Source of the DNA: Candidatus Poribacteria bacterium
Lineage (GTDB): Bacteria; Poribacteria; WGA-4E; UBA9662
Assembly (NCBI GenBank): GCA_002709695.1
Contig: PAQF01000031.1
Coordinates: 9,172-48,712 of the forward strand
Direction of reading: 5' to 3'
Length of the DNA stretch: 39,541 nucleotides
The notes under the pieces were generated by a model, which ran no database searches, had not been told where the DNA came from, and saw only the letters and a program-made list of their open reading frames with translations. Of this stretch, positions 25,384 to 34,281 are shown piece by piece. The position numbers and the translations under genes were made by a program. Positions within the stretch are counted from its first letter, which is position 1. Every line of letters begins with the position of its first letter.

Positions 25384-25779
25384 AACAAAAAAAATCCGAT
25401 CTTTTCTATTTGTCAGGCCAACGTTATCTAATCAATCCAACATGCTAACCCCCTTGAAGAAGCACTATAGCACGGTTAAACTCAGTGGAGAAAAAATTGA
25501 GTTCCACTCAGAACACTATATCTAAGCCTGCTTCGAAACGCGAAATGCTGAAGTCTTGTTGTGCGGTTAACGCTTGGGAATGGCAAGGAGCATCGTGTTT
25601 CCACTTTTTGTCTAATGGTAAATTTGAGTTACTTAGAAGAAAAGCCACACATTTCTTCATTGGTTCCAGTACTGTTTAATAAAAGCCAAGAAGTACTTCA
25701 AACTCGAAAATTATTCTGTTGACTAATTCAAGTTAGAGCCTAAAATTCAATCTAAGAAAAATTACAAGAGGTAAGTGAC
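25384..25779. other. Intergenic region
   Basis: A 64-codon frame at 25485-25679 has no ribosome binding site, no conserved motif and a composition unlike its neighbours, so I treat it as chance. No hairpin terminator was seen after the glycosyltransferase gene, although an A8 run follows the stop. The last 15 bases carry AGAGGTAAG, the ribosome binding site of the lipoprotein gene. Confidence 0.5.
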
Positions 25780-26676
25780 ATGCTCAAAAATGTCATCGTT
25801 TGGATATTAATGGGACTATTTTTTATTGGATGCAGTGATGATGAAGAACCTGATGAAATAAAATTTTCAATACAAGAAATAATTTGGCCGAAGGATGGAT
25901 CAAGAATGATACTTTTGCCAGCCAACGATTTTGAGATGGGATATTCTAATAACAAATCTGATATCTTAATGGAGCATTCTCTTCCCATTCATACGGTTGA
26001 ACTCGAAGCTTTTTATATTGATGTGCATGAAGTCACAGTTGGACAATTCAAAAGGTTCATTAATGATTTCAATTATATTCCATCTATAGTTGACAACCAT
26101 TGGAAATCATTAGAAAAGTACTGGATAGAGGTTTCTGCAATATCACCAACGGATCTTCACCCGATAGTTTACGTTAGTTGGCATGATGCTATGGCTTATG
26201 CTCTATGGATAGACAAGAGGCTTCCTACAGAAGCGGAATGGGAGTATGCCGCTCGCGGAGGTTTGACAAACAACCTTTATCCATGGGGCTCTGAGATCAC
26301 TCACGATAATGCCAACTACTTAGGAACAGGAGGACGTGATCAATGGGATAAGGAAACTGCACCAGTTGGCAGTTTCGAACCGAACGGCTATGGCATTTAT
26401 GATGTCGCAGGCAATGTTTGGGAATGGTGCTTGGATGAGTGGGAGCAAGATTTCTATACCAGGAGTCCGATCTCAAACCCAGTGGCAGGTCATACTAACA
26501 CTAATGAAATAATAAACAATTATAAAGACATAAGATCAAATCGCGTACTTCGTGGCGGGGCTTGGATTAGTCCTGAAGAGAACCTTCGTGTTGCCAATCG
26601 ATACGTCGCTTACGATTCTCCCGAAAACATGAGTGGGTACGATGGGTTTCGTTGCGCTGCAGACATCGAGCAATAA
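25780..26676 (+). CDS. SUMF1-fold lipoprotein
   Basis: The signal peptide has one Lys then a hydrophobic core ending in the lipobox FIGC (Cys18), followed by an acidic linker. The mature part is a SUMF1/FGE-sulfatase-modifying fold: LLPANDFEMGY, EVTVGQFKRF, VSWHDAMAYALW, RLPTEAEWEYAARGG, YGIYDVAGNVWEW and GFRCAADIEQ at the end. The catalytic cysteine pair of active formylglycine-generating enzymes is missing, so a sulfatase-activating role is unlikely. It is a shorter paralogue of the lipoprotein at 12450, and both share an acidic region plus IIWPKDGS/IYWPKDGT just before the domain. No sulfatase gene is present in the window. Role unknown; surface binding is a guess. Confidence 0.85.
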   Translation: MLKNVIVWILMGLFFIGCSDDEEPDEIKFSIQEIIWPKDGSRMILLPANDFEMGYSNNKSDILMEHSLPIHTVELEAFYIDVHEVTVGQFKRFINDFNYIPSIVDNHWKSLEKYWIEVSAISPTDLHPIVYVSWHDAMAYALWIDKRLPTEAEWEYAARGGLTNNLYPWGSEITHDNANYLGTGGRDQWDKETAPVGSFEPNGYGIYDVAGNVWEWCLDEWEQDFYTRSPISNPVAGHTNTNEIINNYKDIRSNRVLRGGAWISPEENLRVANRYVAYDSPENMSGYDGFRCAADIEQ

Positions 26677-26914
26677 ATTTCATTCGTAATAAGATAATTC
26701 ATAAGTTTGAAGCATATATATTGTCTTGAAATACAAGCATGTAAAGGCTATGGATGGCGAACCATTTTTTCGACCAAATTGTAGTCGCCTGAGTCAAGGA
26801 TTTGTGCTAAACTCCATCCAGACATTGTTTTGAGGGACAGATAAGGAAGTCCCAAAAAATTGACAATCTTTTTCTGTATATAGTTACGAAATAATTAGGG
26901 AGAGCTCTCAGTTT

Positions 26915-27730
26915 ATGGTAAATTCATTGTTTGATTTGGGGGGACGCATTGCACTTGTGTCTGGAGCAGCTAGCGGCATGGGGCGTGCCATGGCACTTGG
27001 TTTCGCAGAAGCTGGTGCAGATCTAGTATTAGCAGATATTAATACTGAAGGAATGGAAGATACTGCTTCACTTGTTGAGAAAATGGGAAGACGCGTTTTG
27101 CCGATTACCTGTGATGTTTCGCAACCTGATTTGATCCGAGAGATGTTTGGCCAATTAGATCAAGAATACGGCAGAATCGATATTCTTGGCAATGTGGCAG
27201 GTGATGGTGTTTTGGCCCGAGCGGAAGAAATAACCATAGAACAAGTACAAAAGATTTTGCAATCATTGATCATCGGACGTTTCTGTTGTTGTCAAGAAGC
27301 AGGCAAACGCATGTTGGCTATTGGTAAAGGAAGTATTATAAACATTGGTTCATTGGCCAGTACCACGGCACTCGGTCGTGGACACATTGCCTATAGTATG
27401 GGTATGGGAGCCGTGGTTCAGATGACTCGCGAGTTAAGCACAGAATGGAGTGGTCGAGGAGTCCGTGTCAATGCCATATTACCAGCACAAGTAGTTAACG
27501 CAGGTTTAAAAGCTCGGATGGAAACTGATCCAAATTTGGAATCTACTTTCCTAAGTGGTATTCCAGCGGGTCGATTAGGTGTACCGGAAGACATCAAAGG
27601 CTTAGCTGTGTTCCTTGCCTCTGAAGCTTCAACGTGGATAACAGGTACGCTAATTCCTATGGATGGTGGAAACTTGGCTATGAATGCCGGAGGTTCAGTT
27701 GGCCCACCGCTAATACCTGGTGGTAACTAG
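26915..27730 (+). CDS. SDR-family oxidoreductase with altered active site
   Basis: The Rossmann protein of 271 residues has the cofactor motif SGAASGMG (16-23) and Asp41 after the second strand, which favours NAD(H). Catalytic Ser146 (IGSLAS) and Tyr160 are present. The Lys of the Y-x-x-x-K motif is replaced by Met164 (YSMGM), and the Asn of the tetrad seems to be Leu118. Classical SDRs without this Lys are usually inactive or strongly impaired, so the protein may have lost redox activity, or one sequence error (AAG to ATG) explains part of it. The C-terminal half is otherwise well conserved (TGTLIPMDGG). Gene neighbours give no substrate. Start ATG, with a modest GGGAGAG upstream. Confidence 0.85.
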   Translation: MVNSLFDLGGRIALVSGAASGMGRAMALGFAEAGADLVLADINTEGMEDTASLVEKMGRRVLPITCDVSQPDLIREMFGQLDQEYGRIDILGNVAGDGVLARAEEITIEQVQKILQSLIIGRFCCCQEAGKRMLAIGKGSIINIGSLASTTALGRGHIAYSMGMGAVVQMTRELSTEWSGRGVRVNAILPAQVVNAGLKARMETDPNLESTFLSGIPAGRLGVPEDIKGLAVFLASEASTWITGTLIPMDGGNLAMNAGGSVGPPLIPGGN

Positions 27731-28246
27731 TTAGCAAAGGACTTCCTACCCGCATAGATAAAGTTACTTTAATTTTTTCACCTTGTGTCCGTGCTAGTTG
27801 GGTTGCGATGCTTCAGCTGATTGGGGAAATACCAAGTCTAAGAAATCAAATACTGCGAAAAAGCTCGTGTTAGAGTTGCATTATAACGACATATAATATG
27901 CAGTGGGCTGGCTAGTGCCAAGTAACATTTGAGGATTGCCAGATTCAGGAGAAAGATAGTCTTGGAAGGATGATTTTTGGTCCTACGATGTACACGTCTA
28001 CAAATTCAACGTGGCAGAGTAATCCCAGACCGGATTTTTTATCAATTTTGCTTCCAACACATATAAATTTTAAGCTCTAAAGTGGAGTTATTCCGGCACC
28101 TGTTACATCAATACAACCTTGGTTTCGATAGAAACTTGAATTGCTGTGGCAAATGACTAGACTTTCGTTCTAGGCTTCAGAATCTGCAGGAGGGAAAACT
28201 TTCATATACAAAGTGTCCAAACAATTAAGTAAGAAGAGACATAAAG
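27731..28246. other. Intergenic region
   Basis: About 516 bases between two plus-strand genes, without a credible ORF. A TATAAT at 27892-27897 is visible but has no good -35 at the right distance. No terminator hairpin with a T run was found after the SDR gene. Confidence 0.5.
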
Positions 28247-29104
28247 ATGCTCGAAATTCGTAAATTGGAAAGACACATCGGTGCGGAAGTACAGGGTGTT
28301 GATATCAGCGCACCCATTGACGCTGAAACATTCAAAAAACTTCGAGAAGCACTTTATGCCTACGCGGTACTCGTCTTTCATAACCAAGGTATAACCGATC
28401 AACAACACGTTGCTTTCAGCGAAGGCTTCGGTCCAATCGAAATGACCATGGAAAGTGATCCCATAGGTAATGGTGGGCCAATTGGAATTATTTCCAATGT
28501 CGATGAATATGGGGAGCTTATTCCAGCCGAAGATCCTCGGGTTTTGTATACCAAAGGCAACTCGCTGTGGCATTCCGATGGTTCGTTCAAAAGTAACCCT
28601 TTGCGAGGTTCTCTTTTGGCAGCGAAGGTCATTCCGCCTGAAGGAGGAGAGACTGAGTTTGCTAGCCTTTGTGCAGCCTATGAAAGTCTGCCTGAAGAAA
28701 AAAAAGCTGAACTGGAAGGGCTAGTAGCTGAACACAGTTTGGCAAATTCGCGGGCTCAGATCGCTCCTAACCTCATGAGCGAGGCTTTCCTAAAGGAAAC
28801 ACCTCCAGCCAATCAGGCACTGGTACGTACCATCTCTGAAACGGGCCAGAAGGCTTTGCTGGTCGGCTCCTACACAACACGTATCATCAACTGGCCAACC
28901 GAAAAAGGAAAAAACCTGTTAAAGGAACTGCTGGATTGGGTAACCCAGCCACAATTCGTTTACCGTCATAGCTGGCATGTGAACGATCTTCTCGTATATG
29001 ATAACCGTTGCTGTTTACATCGAGGATTACCGTGGGATCGTAGAAAGTACAAACGTATCTTACATCGTACAACATTGGCTGGAGAGGGACCTACACTGCA
29101 ATAG
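28247..29104 (+). CDS. TauD/TfdA-family Fe(II)/2-oxoglutarate dioxygenase
   Basis: A 285-residue oxygenase close to E. coli TauD in length. The iron triad is complete: His109 and Asp111 in WHSDGSF, and His258 in CLHRGLPWD; the Arg in ILHRTTL anchors 2-oxoglutarate. The N-terminal GAEVQGVDIS is also typical. Known members hydroxylate taurine, alkylsulfates, 2,4-D or other carboxylates, with release of sulfite, aldehyde or glyoxylate. The substrate cannot be read here. The stop lies 6 bases from the stop of the convergent TPP-enzyme gene. Start ATG has weak AGAAGAGA upstream. Confidence 0.92.
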   Translation: MLEIRKLERHIGAEVQGVDISAPIDAETFKKLREALYAYAVLVFHNQGITDQQHVAFSEGFGPIEMTMESDPIGNGGPIGIISNVDEYGELIPAEDPRVLYTKGNSLWHSDGSFKSNPLRGSLLAAKVIPPEGGETEFASLCAAYESLPEEKKAELEGLVAEHSLANSRAQIAPNLMSEAFLKETPPANQALVRTISETGQKALLVGSYTTRIINWPTEKGKNLLKELLDWVTQPQFVYRHSWHVNDLLVYDNRCCLHRGLPWDRRKYKRILHRTTLAGEGPTLQ

Positions 29105-29110
29105 CACGTT

Positions 29111-30730
29111 TCATTGAACCATACCGGTGGTAGCCATAAAACTGTCCCGATAGGGTCCTGGGTCAACGCGAGCATCTATGACTGTTGCTGTATCGGCAGT
29201 CATAGCTTGTTTTAAAGCAGTAGCGAAAGTCTCTGGCCTATCCACTATGACACCTTTCAGACCAAGCCCTTGGGCTATATGAGCGAAATCTACCAATTCT
29301 AGTTGCAAACCATAATTTGGAAATCGTTGGAATTTCTGCTGTGCTTGTATCGTTCCCAGTGCTCCGTCATTCATAATCACTAGAGGTGCTACTGTACCCG
29401 TTCTGGCAAACGTTTCCAGCTCTCCAAGTCGCATTAAAGTGCTTCCGTCAGTACCAAACCCAACCATTGGATGATCTGGACATGCCAGCTTAGCACCTAG
29501 CAAAGCTGGAATCGTCAATCCCATAGTACGCCCCACGGTAGAGGCGAAAAATGTATTGGGAACTGTTACCGGCCAGAGGTGCTCCAGCATTGACTGGAAT
29601 ACACCGGTTTCGGCAAAGATCAGTCCGTCCTCTGGTAGCTGTTCCCGTGTAATAGCAATAATATCGTTGACTGCTAGTCTTGCTCCTTGAGGACGTGCAA
29701 ATCGGGGTTGGGCCATGTCACGTAATTCTGCGATTCGGGATATGGGAAAGCCAAACTGATTCTTCAAATGGGACAGACGCTCAAGGCTAGTGGAAAGCTG
29801 ACCATGGAGACGTAACCTGGGTGTACCGCTAAGCGATGGAAACTCGGGCTGAGTGACCAATTCACAGACGGGAATATCAAAATCCCATCTTGCTTCTTTC
29901 ATACGACCATCGGTACCAACGACAAGTACTCCGTCAGCTTCTGCCAGAAATGATCTGTACAATGCATATGGTGGGGCTGTACCGATATACACACAACCAA
30001 AACGACGGTTTGTTTCCGGAAACACTCCACGCCCATCCATCGTAACCAGCACAGCAGCTTTCAGCGATTCTGCCAAAGAAAGAAGTGTAGGTATACAACC
30101 TTCAGTCCTAACATCATCCCCCGCAATGATGACCGGTTTTTTAAATGATCCCACCAAATCACAGATAGTACTTAGAGCCTCCGGATTGGGAGCTTGAGGG
30201 ACAGGTTTTTGGGTTTTAGTCAGATCCATACCCGCTTCGCAATTACCCAAGTTACGTGGCAGTTCCAGAAGCACCGGTCCTAATCGCGGTCTGATCGCAA
30301 GACAGAAAGCATCGTGTAGAGCCTGTGCCGCATTTTCTTTTGTAATCCGCAGGCATGCCTTTGTTGTACTCTTAAACAAACTTGGATGATCAGCCTGTTG
30401 TCCCCATGCACCGAAGTCATCAATGGCGGGACATTCACACACACATACAACCGGTTTGCGTTCGAACTGCACGTTTACTGCACCACTAACCATATTACCT
30501 GCCCCTGGTCCCTGGATAGCAATTGCTAACCCAGCACATCCCTTGAAATAACCATAATATGCCGCAGCAATGACTCCACTGGATTCGTTAGCAGTGCTGA
30601 CAAACTCGACATCTCGTTGGCGTCCTGCTTCCAATAAATGTAAGAGGACACCACTACTAGGCAACCCGAAAAAATGGTTAATCCCCTTAGCTTTGACGTA
30701 CTCAATTACCAATTCTGGAACCGTTGGCAT
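29111..30730 (-). CDS. Thiamine-pyrophosphate-dependent enzyme (acetolactate synthase/benzoylformate decarboxylase-like)
   Basis: The three-domain TPP-enzyme layout is visible in 539 residues: an N-terminal Pyr domain with the activating Glu49 in STANESSG, a central domain (about 190-320), and a C-terminal PP domain with the metal and cofactor motif GTDG (426-429) to Asn454-Asp in IMNDGALG. Members of this group decarboxylate 2-keto acids or condense them. The sequence does not let me choose among acetolactate synthase, benzoylformate, sulfopyruvate or phosphonopyruvate decarboxylase. No small regulatory subunit follows, which speaks against a biosynthetic acetolactate synthase. It converges on the TauD-like gene, and the upstream PhyH gene (241 bases away) is on the same strand. 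Confidence 0.85.
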   Translation of the reverse strand: MPTVPELVIEYVKAKGINHFFGLPSSGVLLHLLEAGRQRDVEFVSTANESSGVIAAAYYGYFKGCAGLAIAIQGPGAGNMVSGAVNVQFERKPVVCVCECPAIDDFGAWGQQADHPSLFKSTTKACLRITKENAAQALHDAFCLAIRPRLGPVLLELPRNLGNCEAGMDLTKTQKPVPQAPNPEALSTICDLVGSFKKPVIIAGDDVRTEGCIPTLLSLAESLKAAVLVTMDGRGVFPETNRRFGCVYIGTAPPYALYRSFLAEADGVLVVGTDGRMKEARWDFDIPVCELVTQPEFPSLSGTPRLRLHGQLSTSLERLSHLKNQFGFPISRIAELRDMAQPRFARPQGARLAVNDIIAITREQLPEDGLIFAETGVFQSMLEHLWPVTVPNTFFASTVGRTMGLTIPALLGAKLACPDHPMVGFGTDGSTLMRLGELETFARTGTVAPLVIMNDGALGTIQAQQKFQRFPNYGLQLELVDFAHIAQGLGLKGVIVDRPETFATALKQAMTADTATVIDARVDPGPYRDSFMATTGMVQ

Positions 30731-30971
30731 TAAATTATTACTCCATTTCCATCAAACAATAGGATTTGCCTCTGATTATTGTTAAGGACTGACATAAAAG
30801 CCCTTTCCCGGGATAGCCTGCTCAACTTTAAAGACACCACATAGCAGTTGTTGATTTGCCTGAAAACTGTAACTTTATAGTGTCCAATTCATGATACAGA
30901 TGTTAATCAAATTTGATATCTTTAAGTGATTACAGCTTTTATTGTTACGGGTTTAGGGATCGTAAAAGTGG

Positions 30972-31826
30972 CTATTCATCCCTGAAATAGGAGAAATCCC
31001 AGATGGCAGCTTCAGCTTCGGTTTTGCTCATTACCCATTCGCGATCCACCCAATGTCGAACCAGAGGTCTTACCTGCTCTGGAAGTAAATCGTGCACTTC
31101 CCCCTTAAGATAAGGCCAATGTCCTGCCGGGGTGTAACCTGCATCAGATTGTATCTTGTGCTCAACAGAGCATGGTCTTCGTGCGTGACAGTTGAGCCAC
31201 CAAGGAGCATAGTTAACTCCCCAGAAAATCCTGGGTACCACGCTCCGGTTTGTTCCCCCTTTGTGCCATAGCCGTCCATCGAACACAAGCACACTACCAG
31301 CCGATGCTTCTACTTGAATCTCGGTCGGACGTGCCTTTTTCAATTCGGGGTAACCATTAGGGTTCTTACCCGCCTTGTGTGTACCGGGTGAGACGATGGT
31401 TGCACCATTTTGTCTCGTAAAATCAGTAAGCATCCAGAACGTCGTCAGATTAATGACAACATTCGGCAACGTCCCTTCAATATAAGATGCACCCGACTGA
31501 CCCCATGGCCAGTCTACATGCAAGTTACCTGGGGGAGAGGGGTTGGCCTCAGGTGACGGAGAACTCATATTACCACTGGTAGATATAATTCGAGCACTAG
31601 AGCCTAAGAGAGACCTGACCACTTCCATAATTTTGTGATTTGCTAAATAAGGTGCTAAGCTTTGGTTATGATTTAGAAAGGTGCTTCCAAAGATCTTTTC
31701 TGGACCTTCCAAAAGCGTGGCCTTCGTACTCGCATGCACCTCCTCAACTTGCATAGGAGAAAGTACGGATTCTTCAATATAGAATCCCTCTAAATCCAAA
31801 GCTAGAAGTTTTTCTTCGAGCGTCAT
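30972..31826 (-). CDS. Phytanoyl-CoA dioxygenase (PhyH) family protein
   Basis: An Fe(II)/2-oxoglutarate oxygenase of 284 residues with a complete triad: His103 and Asp105 in NLHVDWPW, and distal His188 in RLWHKGGTN, with Arg residues just downstream (194, 199) for 2-oxoglutarate. The block GATIVSPGTHKAG is the family's PGSHK equivalent. Likely reaction is hydroxylation of an unknown small molecule. The start ATG is at 31826. It is followed on the same strand by the TPP-enzyme gene, possibly one transcript. Its sequence differs strongly from the tandem pair at 3457-5229, so it is not a recent copy. Confidence 0.88.
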   Translation of the reverse strand: MTLEEKLLALDLEGFYIEESVLSPMQVEEVHASTKATLLEGPEKIFGSTFLNHNQSLAPYLANHKIMEVVRSLLGSSARIISTSGNMSSPSPEANPSPPGNLHVDWPWGQSGASYIEGTLPNVVINLTTFWMLTDFTRQNGATIVSPGTHKAGKNPNGYPELKKARPTEIQVEASAGSVLVFDGRLWHKGGTNRSVVPRIFWGVNYAPWWLNCHARRPCSVEHKIQSDAGYTPAGHWPYLKGEVHDLLPEQVRPLVRHWVDREWVMSKTEAEAAIWDFSYFRDE

Positions 31827-32191
31827 CTGTTAGTCCTTTGGGTTCTCGATTTTCGGTGTCGTTGATTGTGATTTCAATATTTATATCAAAGTGTTACCCA
31901 CACTATCAACACAGGCTTGTTCAAAACTATTTCTATATTAAAACAGTAGACCATGTTACTGAAAAGTTAAAAGCTTCCGTATTAATTCCAGGGTTTTATG
32001 TTTTCGATGAACCATCTTGGTGGTTTTGCAGATGATAGTTGATCATCAGGCTTAGTAGTCTACATAACCTGATTTTCTTGTCATTAATTGCACCTTTAAA
32101 ATAACCTGCAATTGTAGCTAATTGCAGGTTATTTTTTTAGGTGATTGGCTAACAAATTGCTGTTCGCAAAACAGAAAGTTTCGCAATGCCC
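31827..32191. other. Spacer between two PhyH genes
   Basis: This stretch holds the strong hairpin at 32098-32135. A 65-codon plus-strand frame from TTG 31838 to 32035 has no ribosome binding site and no recognisable similarity; it is not called. The promoter of the PhyH gene at 30972-31826 should lie in this stretch. Confidence 0.5.
32098..32135. terminator. Intrinsic terminator, 16-bp perfect stem, both directions possible
   Basis: Arms at 32098-32113 and 32120-32135 pair without mismatch; the core is AACCTGCAATT / AATTGCAGGTT with loop GTAGCT. On the plus strand seven Ts end the structure (32132-32138). On the minus strand TTATTTT is inside the stem. It lies 57 bases beyond the stop of the minus-strand PhyH gene, which it probably ends. 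The better T tract is on the plus strand, where no gene is seen upstream. Confidence 0.85.
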
Positions 32192-33073
32192 TTAGGCAAG
32201 ATTAGAAAGGGTTCTTTTTTTTCGCCATATTTCCCAAGATTCAATTGTCTCAGGTCGACGTTGGCTCCGTGCGATAAAACCAGGCCACTTTTCATGAAAC
32301 CACTCTAATGGACTATCGGTAGGGCTATACCGCAAGTCAATACTCCAACGAATATCTTCGCTGTTATTCTCTAAGGAGCGATGGAAGGTAAGGTTGCCGA
32401 ACACAAAGATATCTCCTACGCTCATACTCACGTTCTCGACCTTTCCCCAACTTTCAACATCCTCTACAGGAACCATTCGCCCATTTTCATCGTGATGAGA
32501 CGGTCGTAACCCTTGTTTGTGACTTCCAGGAATTACCTGCAAACAACCGTTTTGTTCATCGACATCTACCATAGGAATCCATATCGTCAGGATCTGGCTT
32601 TGCTCAGAAAGAGTTACCTGTTGATTTGGATCGGCGTTACCATTGTAATAAATACTGTCCTGATGCCAAGGAAAGACTGATTGTCCCCCCGTCGGCATCT
32701 TGAAACGGACCCAGTAATCTCCATTGACAGTGATCTCTGGACCAATGAGAGAGGCTACGATATCCAAGATCACCGGTTGGATTGCCAATTCATAAATCTC
32801 TCGGCTGAAGACCTCTTTATTCCAGTTCCAACCCAAAAGTGGACCTTTTTGAGATTCGCGGAGAATCTGTGTCAATCGATGATAAAAGGACAAATCTTCG
32901 TACAGGCTGGAGATCTTGCCTTCGTTATAGAGTAATTCGGCACGATCGTTAATGGCAGATGCAATGACGTGACGCAGTGAATCGAAAACTTGTTCATCAA
33001 GTATCCCTTGAACTAACAAATACCCTTGTTCTTCAAATGCTTGGCGTTGTTCAATGGTTAATAAATTACTCAT
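32192..33073 (-). CDS. Phytanoyl-CoA dioxygenase (PhyH) family protein
   Basis: The protein of 293 residues is a canonical PhyH: WHQDSIYY with His137 and Asp139, the block CLQVIPGSHKQG, GDIFVFGNLTFHRS with distal His231, and Arg residues (242, 248) after it. The complete triad predicts an active Fe(II)/2-oxoglutarate hydroxylase. The family includes phytanoyl-CoA, ectoine and many natural-product hydroxylases; substrate here is unknown. The start is ATG. It stands upstream of the PhyH gene at 30972 on the same strand but a terminator separates them, so the two are probably expressed separately. It is followed (on the other strand) by the two VOC genes. Confidence 0.9.
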   Translation of the reverse strand: MSNLLTIEQRQAFEEQGYLLVQGILDEQVFDSLRHVIASAINDRAELLYNEGKISSLYEDLSFYHRLTQILRESQKGPLLGWNWNKEVFSREIYELAIQPVILDIVASLIGPEITVNGDYWVRFKMPTGGQSVFPWHQDSIYYNGNADPNQQVTLSEQSQILTIWIPMVDVDEQNGCLQVIPGSHKQGLRPSHHDENGRMVPVEDVESWGKVENVSMSVGDIFVFGNLTFHRSLENNSEDIRWSIDLRYSPTDSPLEWFHEKWPGFIARSQRRPETIESWEIWRKKRTLSNLA

Positions 33074-33358
33074 AAAACCCCAATCCCGATAAGAAACTGC
33101 GATACTACGTTGAAGGGCAACACATTCGAAAATCCAAATGGTATTAATTAACTCGATACAAACCTGAGTTTACTTTCACCCAAAAGTATTCTGCTACGGT
33201 TGGCCTCTCTAAGACGAAGGATGAATTCGCTGAGACCACTTGAATTATATGATTGTATAATAACAAAAGACAAGTTAACTTTGTGAGGAAAGTTGGCTTT
33301 TAAGACAATTTACTTACTTGTGAACTGAGTGTACCGTTATATTGAGGAGAAATGTGAC

Positions 33359-33736
33359 ATGTCCAATTTACTTTTTATCGCAGCATCACCGTACCAAGAA
33401 GATGTCCTGAACCTGCCAGTTAAAGATTTGGATACTGCTATTCCTTTTTATGAAGATTTCATGGGGTTTCAAGTCCTCGAACGTGCTGAAGTTCCCCATA
33501 AGCGGGCTACTCTGTGGCGTCAGGATGTAAAGATTGGTTTGGCTGAAAATGGTGGTAACCCTGAAGAAGAGGGAAGCTATTTCAAAGTCAGCTCAGTTCA
33601 AACAGCATTTGATTTTTTCTCGGCTAATGGTCTGAAAGAATGTGAGAAAGCCTCACTTTCTGAACGGATTAATGATGAAGGTATTTTCTTCATCGTAGCT
33701 CCAGACCAACTCTGCTATTGTTTTGGTGAAGAATAA
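33359..33736 (+). CDS. VOC (glyoxalase/bleomycin-resistance fold) protein
   Basis: A 125-residue single VOC module: VLNLPVKDLDTAIPFYEDFMGFQVLER is the N-terminal beta-alpha-beta signature (seen at residues 16-42), and a second unit ends in CYCFGEE. The start ATG 33359 is preceded by GAGGAGA (33344-33350); a GTG at 33329 would lengthen it by 10 residues and lacks a binding site. No obvious set of four metal ligands was found, so it may be a binding protein rather than an enzyme. A second VOC gene follows after 79 bases; the two are diverged and may form a pair. Confidence 0.82.
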   Translation: MSNLLFIAASPYQEDVLNLPVKDLDTAIPFYEDFMGFQVLERAEVPHKRATLWRQDVKIGLAENGGNPEEEGSYFKVSSVQTAFDFFSANGLKECEKASLSERINDEGIFFIVAPDQLCYCFGEE

Positions 33737-33815
33737 TATAGATAATTCATTTGCCTGGTCAGTCTTAAGGTCTGGTTAATCTTGAGGTGAGGGCACTGAT
33801 ATTTGGGAGAACTTA

Positions 33816-34193
33816 ATGGAAGAAATAGAATTCAATAATATAGCACCTCATTTAATAGTTGCTGATGTAGTGACATCAGCTGAATTTTACAGAGATTCAT
33901 TAGGTTTTGATTTTAACCGATTTTGGGGAGAGCCACCTAACTTTGTCATTCTTTTTCGTGGTTCTGTACAACTGATGCTTAGCCAAGACAAGACGAATGC
34001 TCCTCAACCATTGCAAAATGGTGAGTTTGATGCCTATATTTGGTTGAATCAGGGAATCGATAAACTTTTTTATGAGTATAAGCAAAAGAAGGTCGAAATT
34101 GTTGAACCACTAGAAACTACCTTCTTTCAGATGCAGCAATTTCTGATTAAAGACAATAGTGGATATGTCTTATGCTTTGGCCAAGAGGTTTGA
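33816..34193 (+). CDS. VOC-family protein
   Basis: Second 125-residue VOC module. APHLIVADVVTSAEFYRDSLGF (split: PHLIVADVVTSAEFYRD) is the classic first unit, and YVLCFGQEV the end of the second. Candidate metal residues are His in the first strand (APHL) and Glu in the last (FGQE), placed as in glyoxalase-fold enzymes, so catalytic activity is more likely here than in the preceding VOC gene. GGGAG lies upstream of the ATG. Substrate unknown. Confidence 0.85.
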   Translation: MEEIEFNNIAPHLIVADVVTSAEFYRDSLGFDFNRFWGEPPNFVILFRGSVQLMLSQDKTNAPQPLQNGEFDAYIWLNQGIDKLFYEYKQKKVEIVEPLETTFFQMQQFLIKDNSGYVLCFGQEV

Positions 34194-34281
34194 GGCTTTG
34201 AAATTCCTATGTTGTCTAACAGGCCCATGTTCAAAGCATCGATTACTTAAGTTGTGATTGCACTCCAAGGCATTGAAAGAC

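Noticed and set aside
25485-25679. 64-codon plus-strand ORF
   Set aside because: No ribosome binding site or similarity; composition is unlike a real gene.
31838-32035. 65-codon plus-strand ORF from a TTG, ending 62 bases before the strong terminator
   Set aside because: No ribosome binding site and a random-looking protein; the terminator could make it worth another look, but evidence is too thin.
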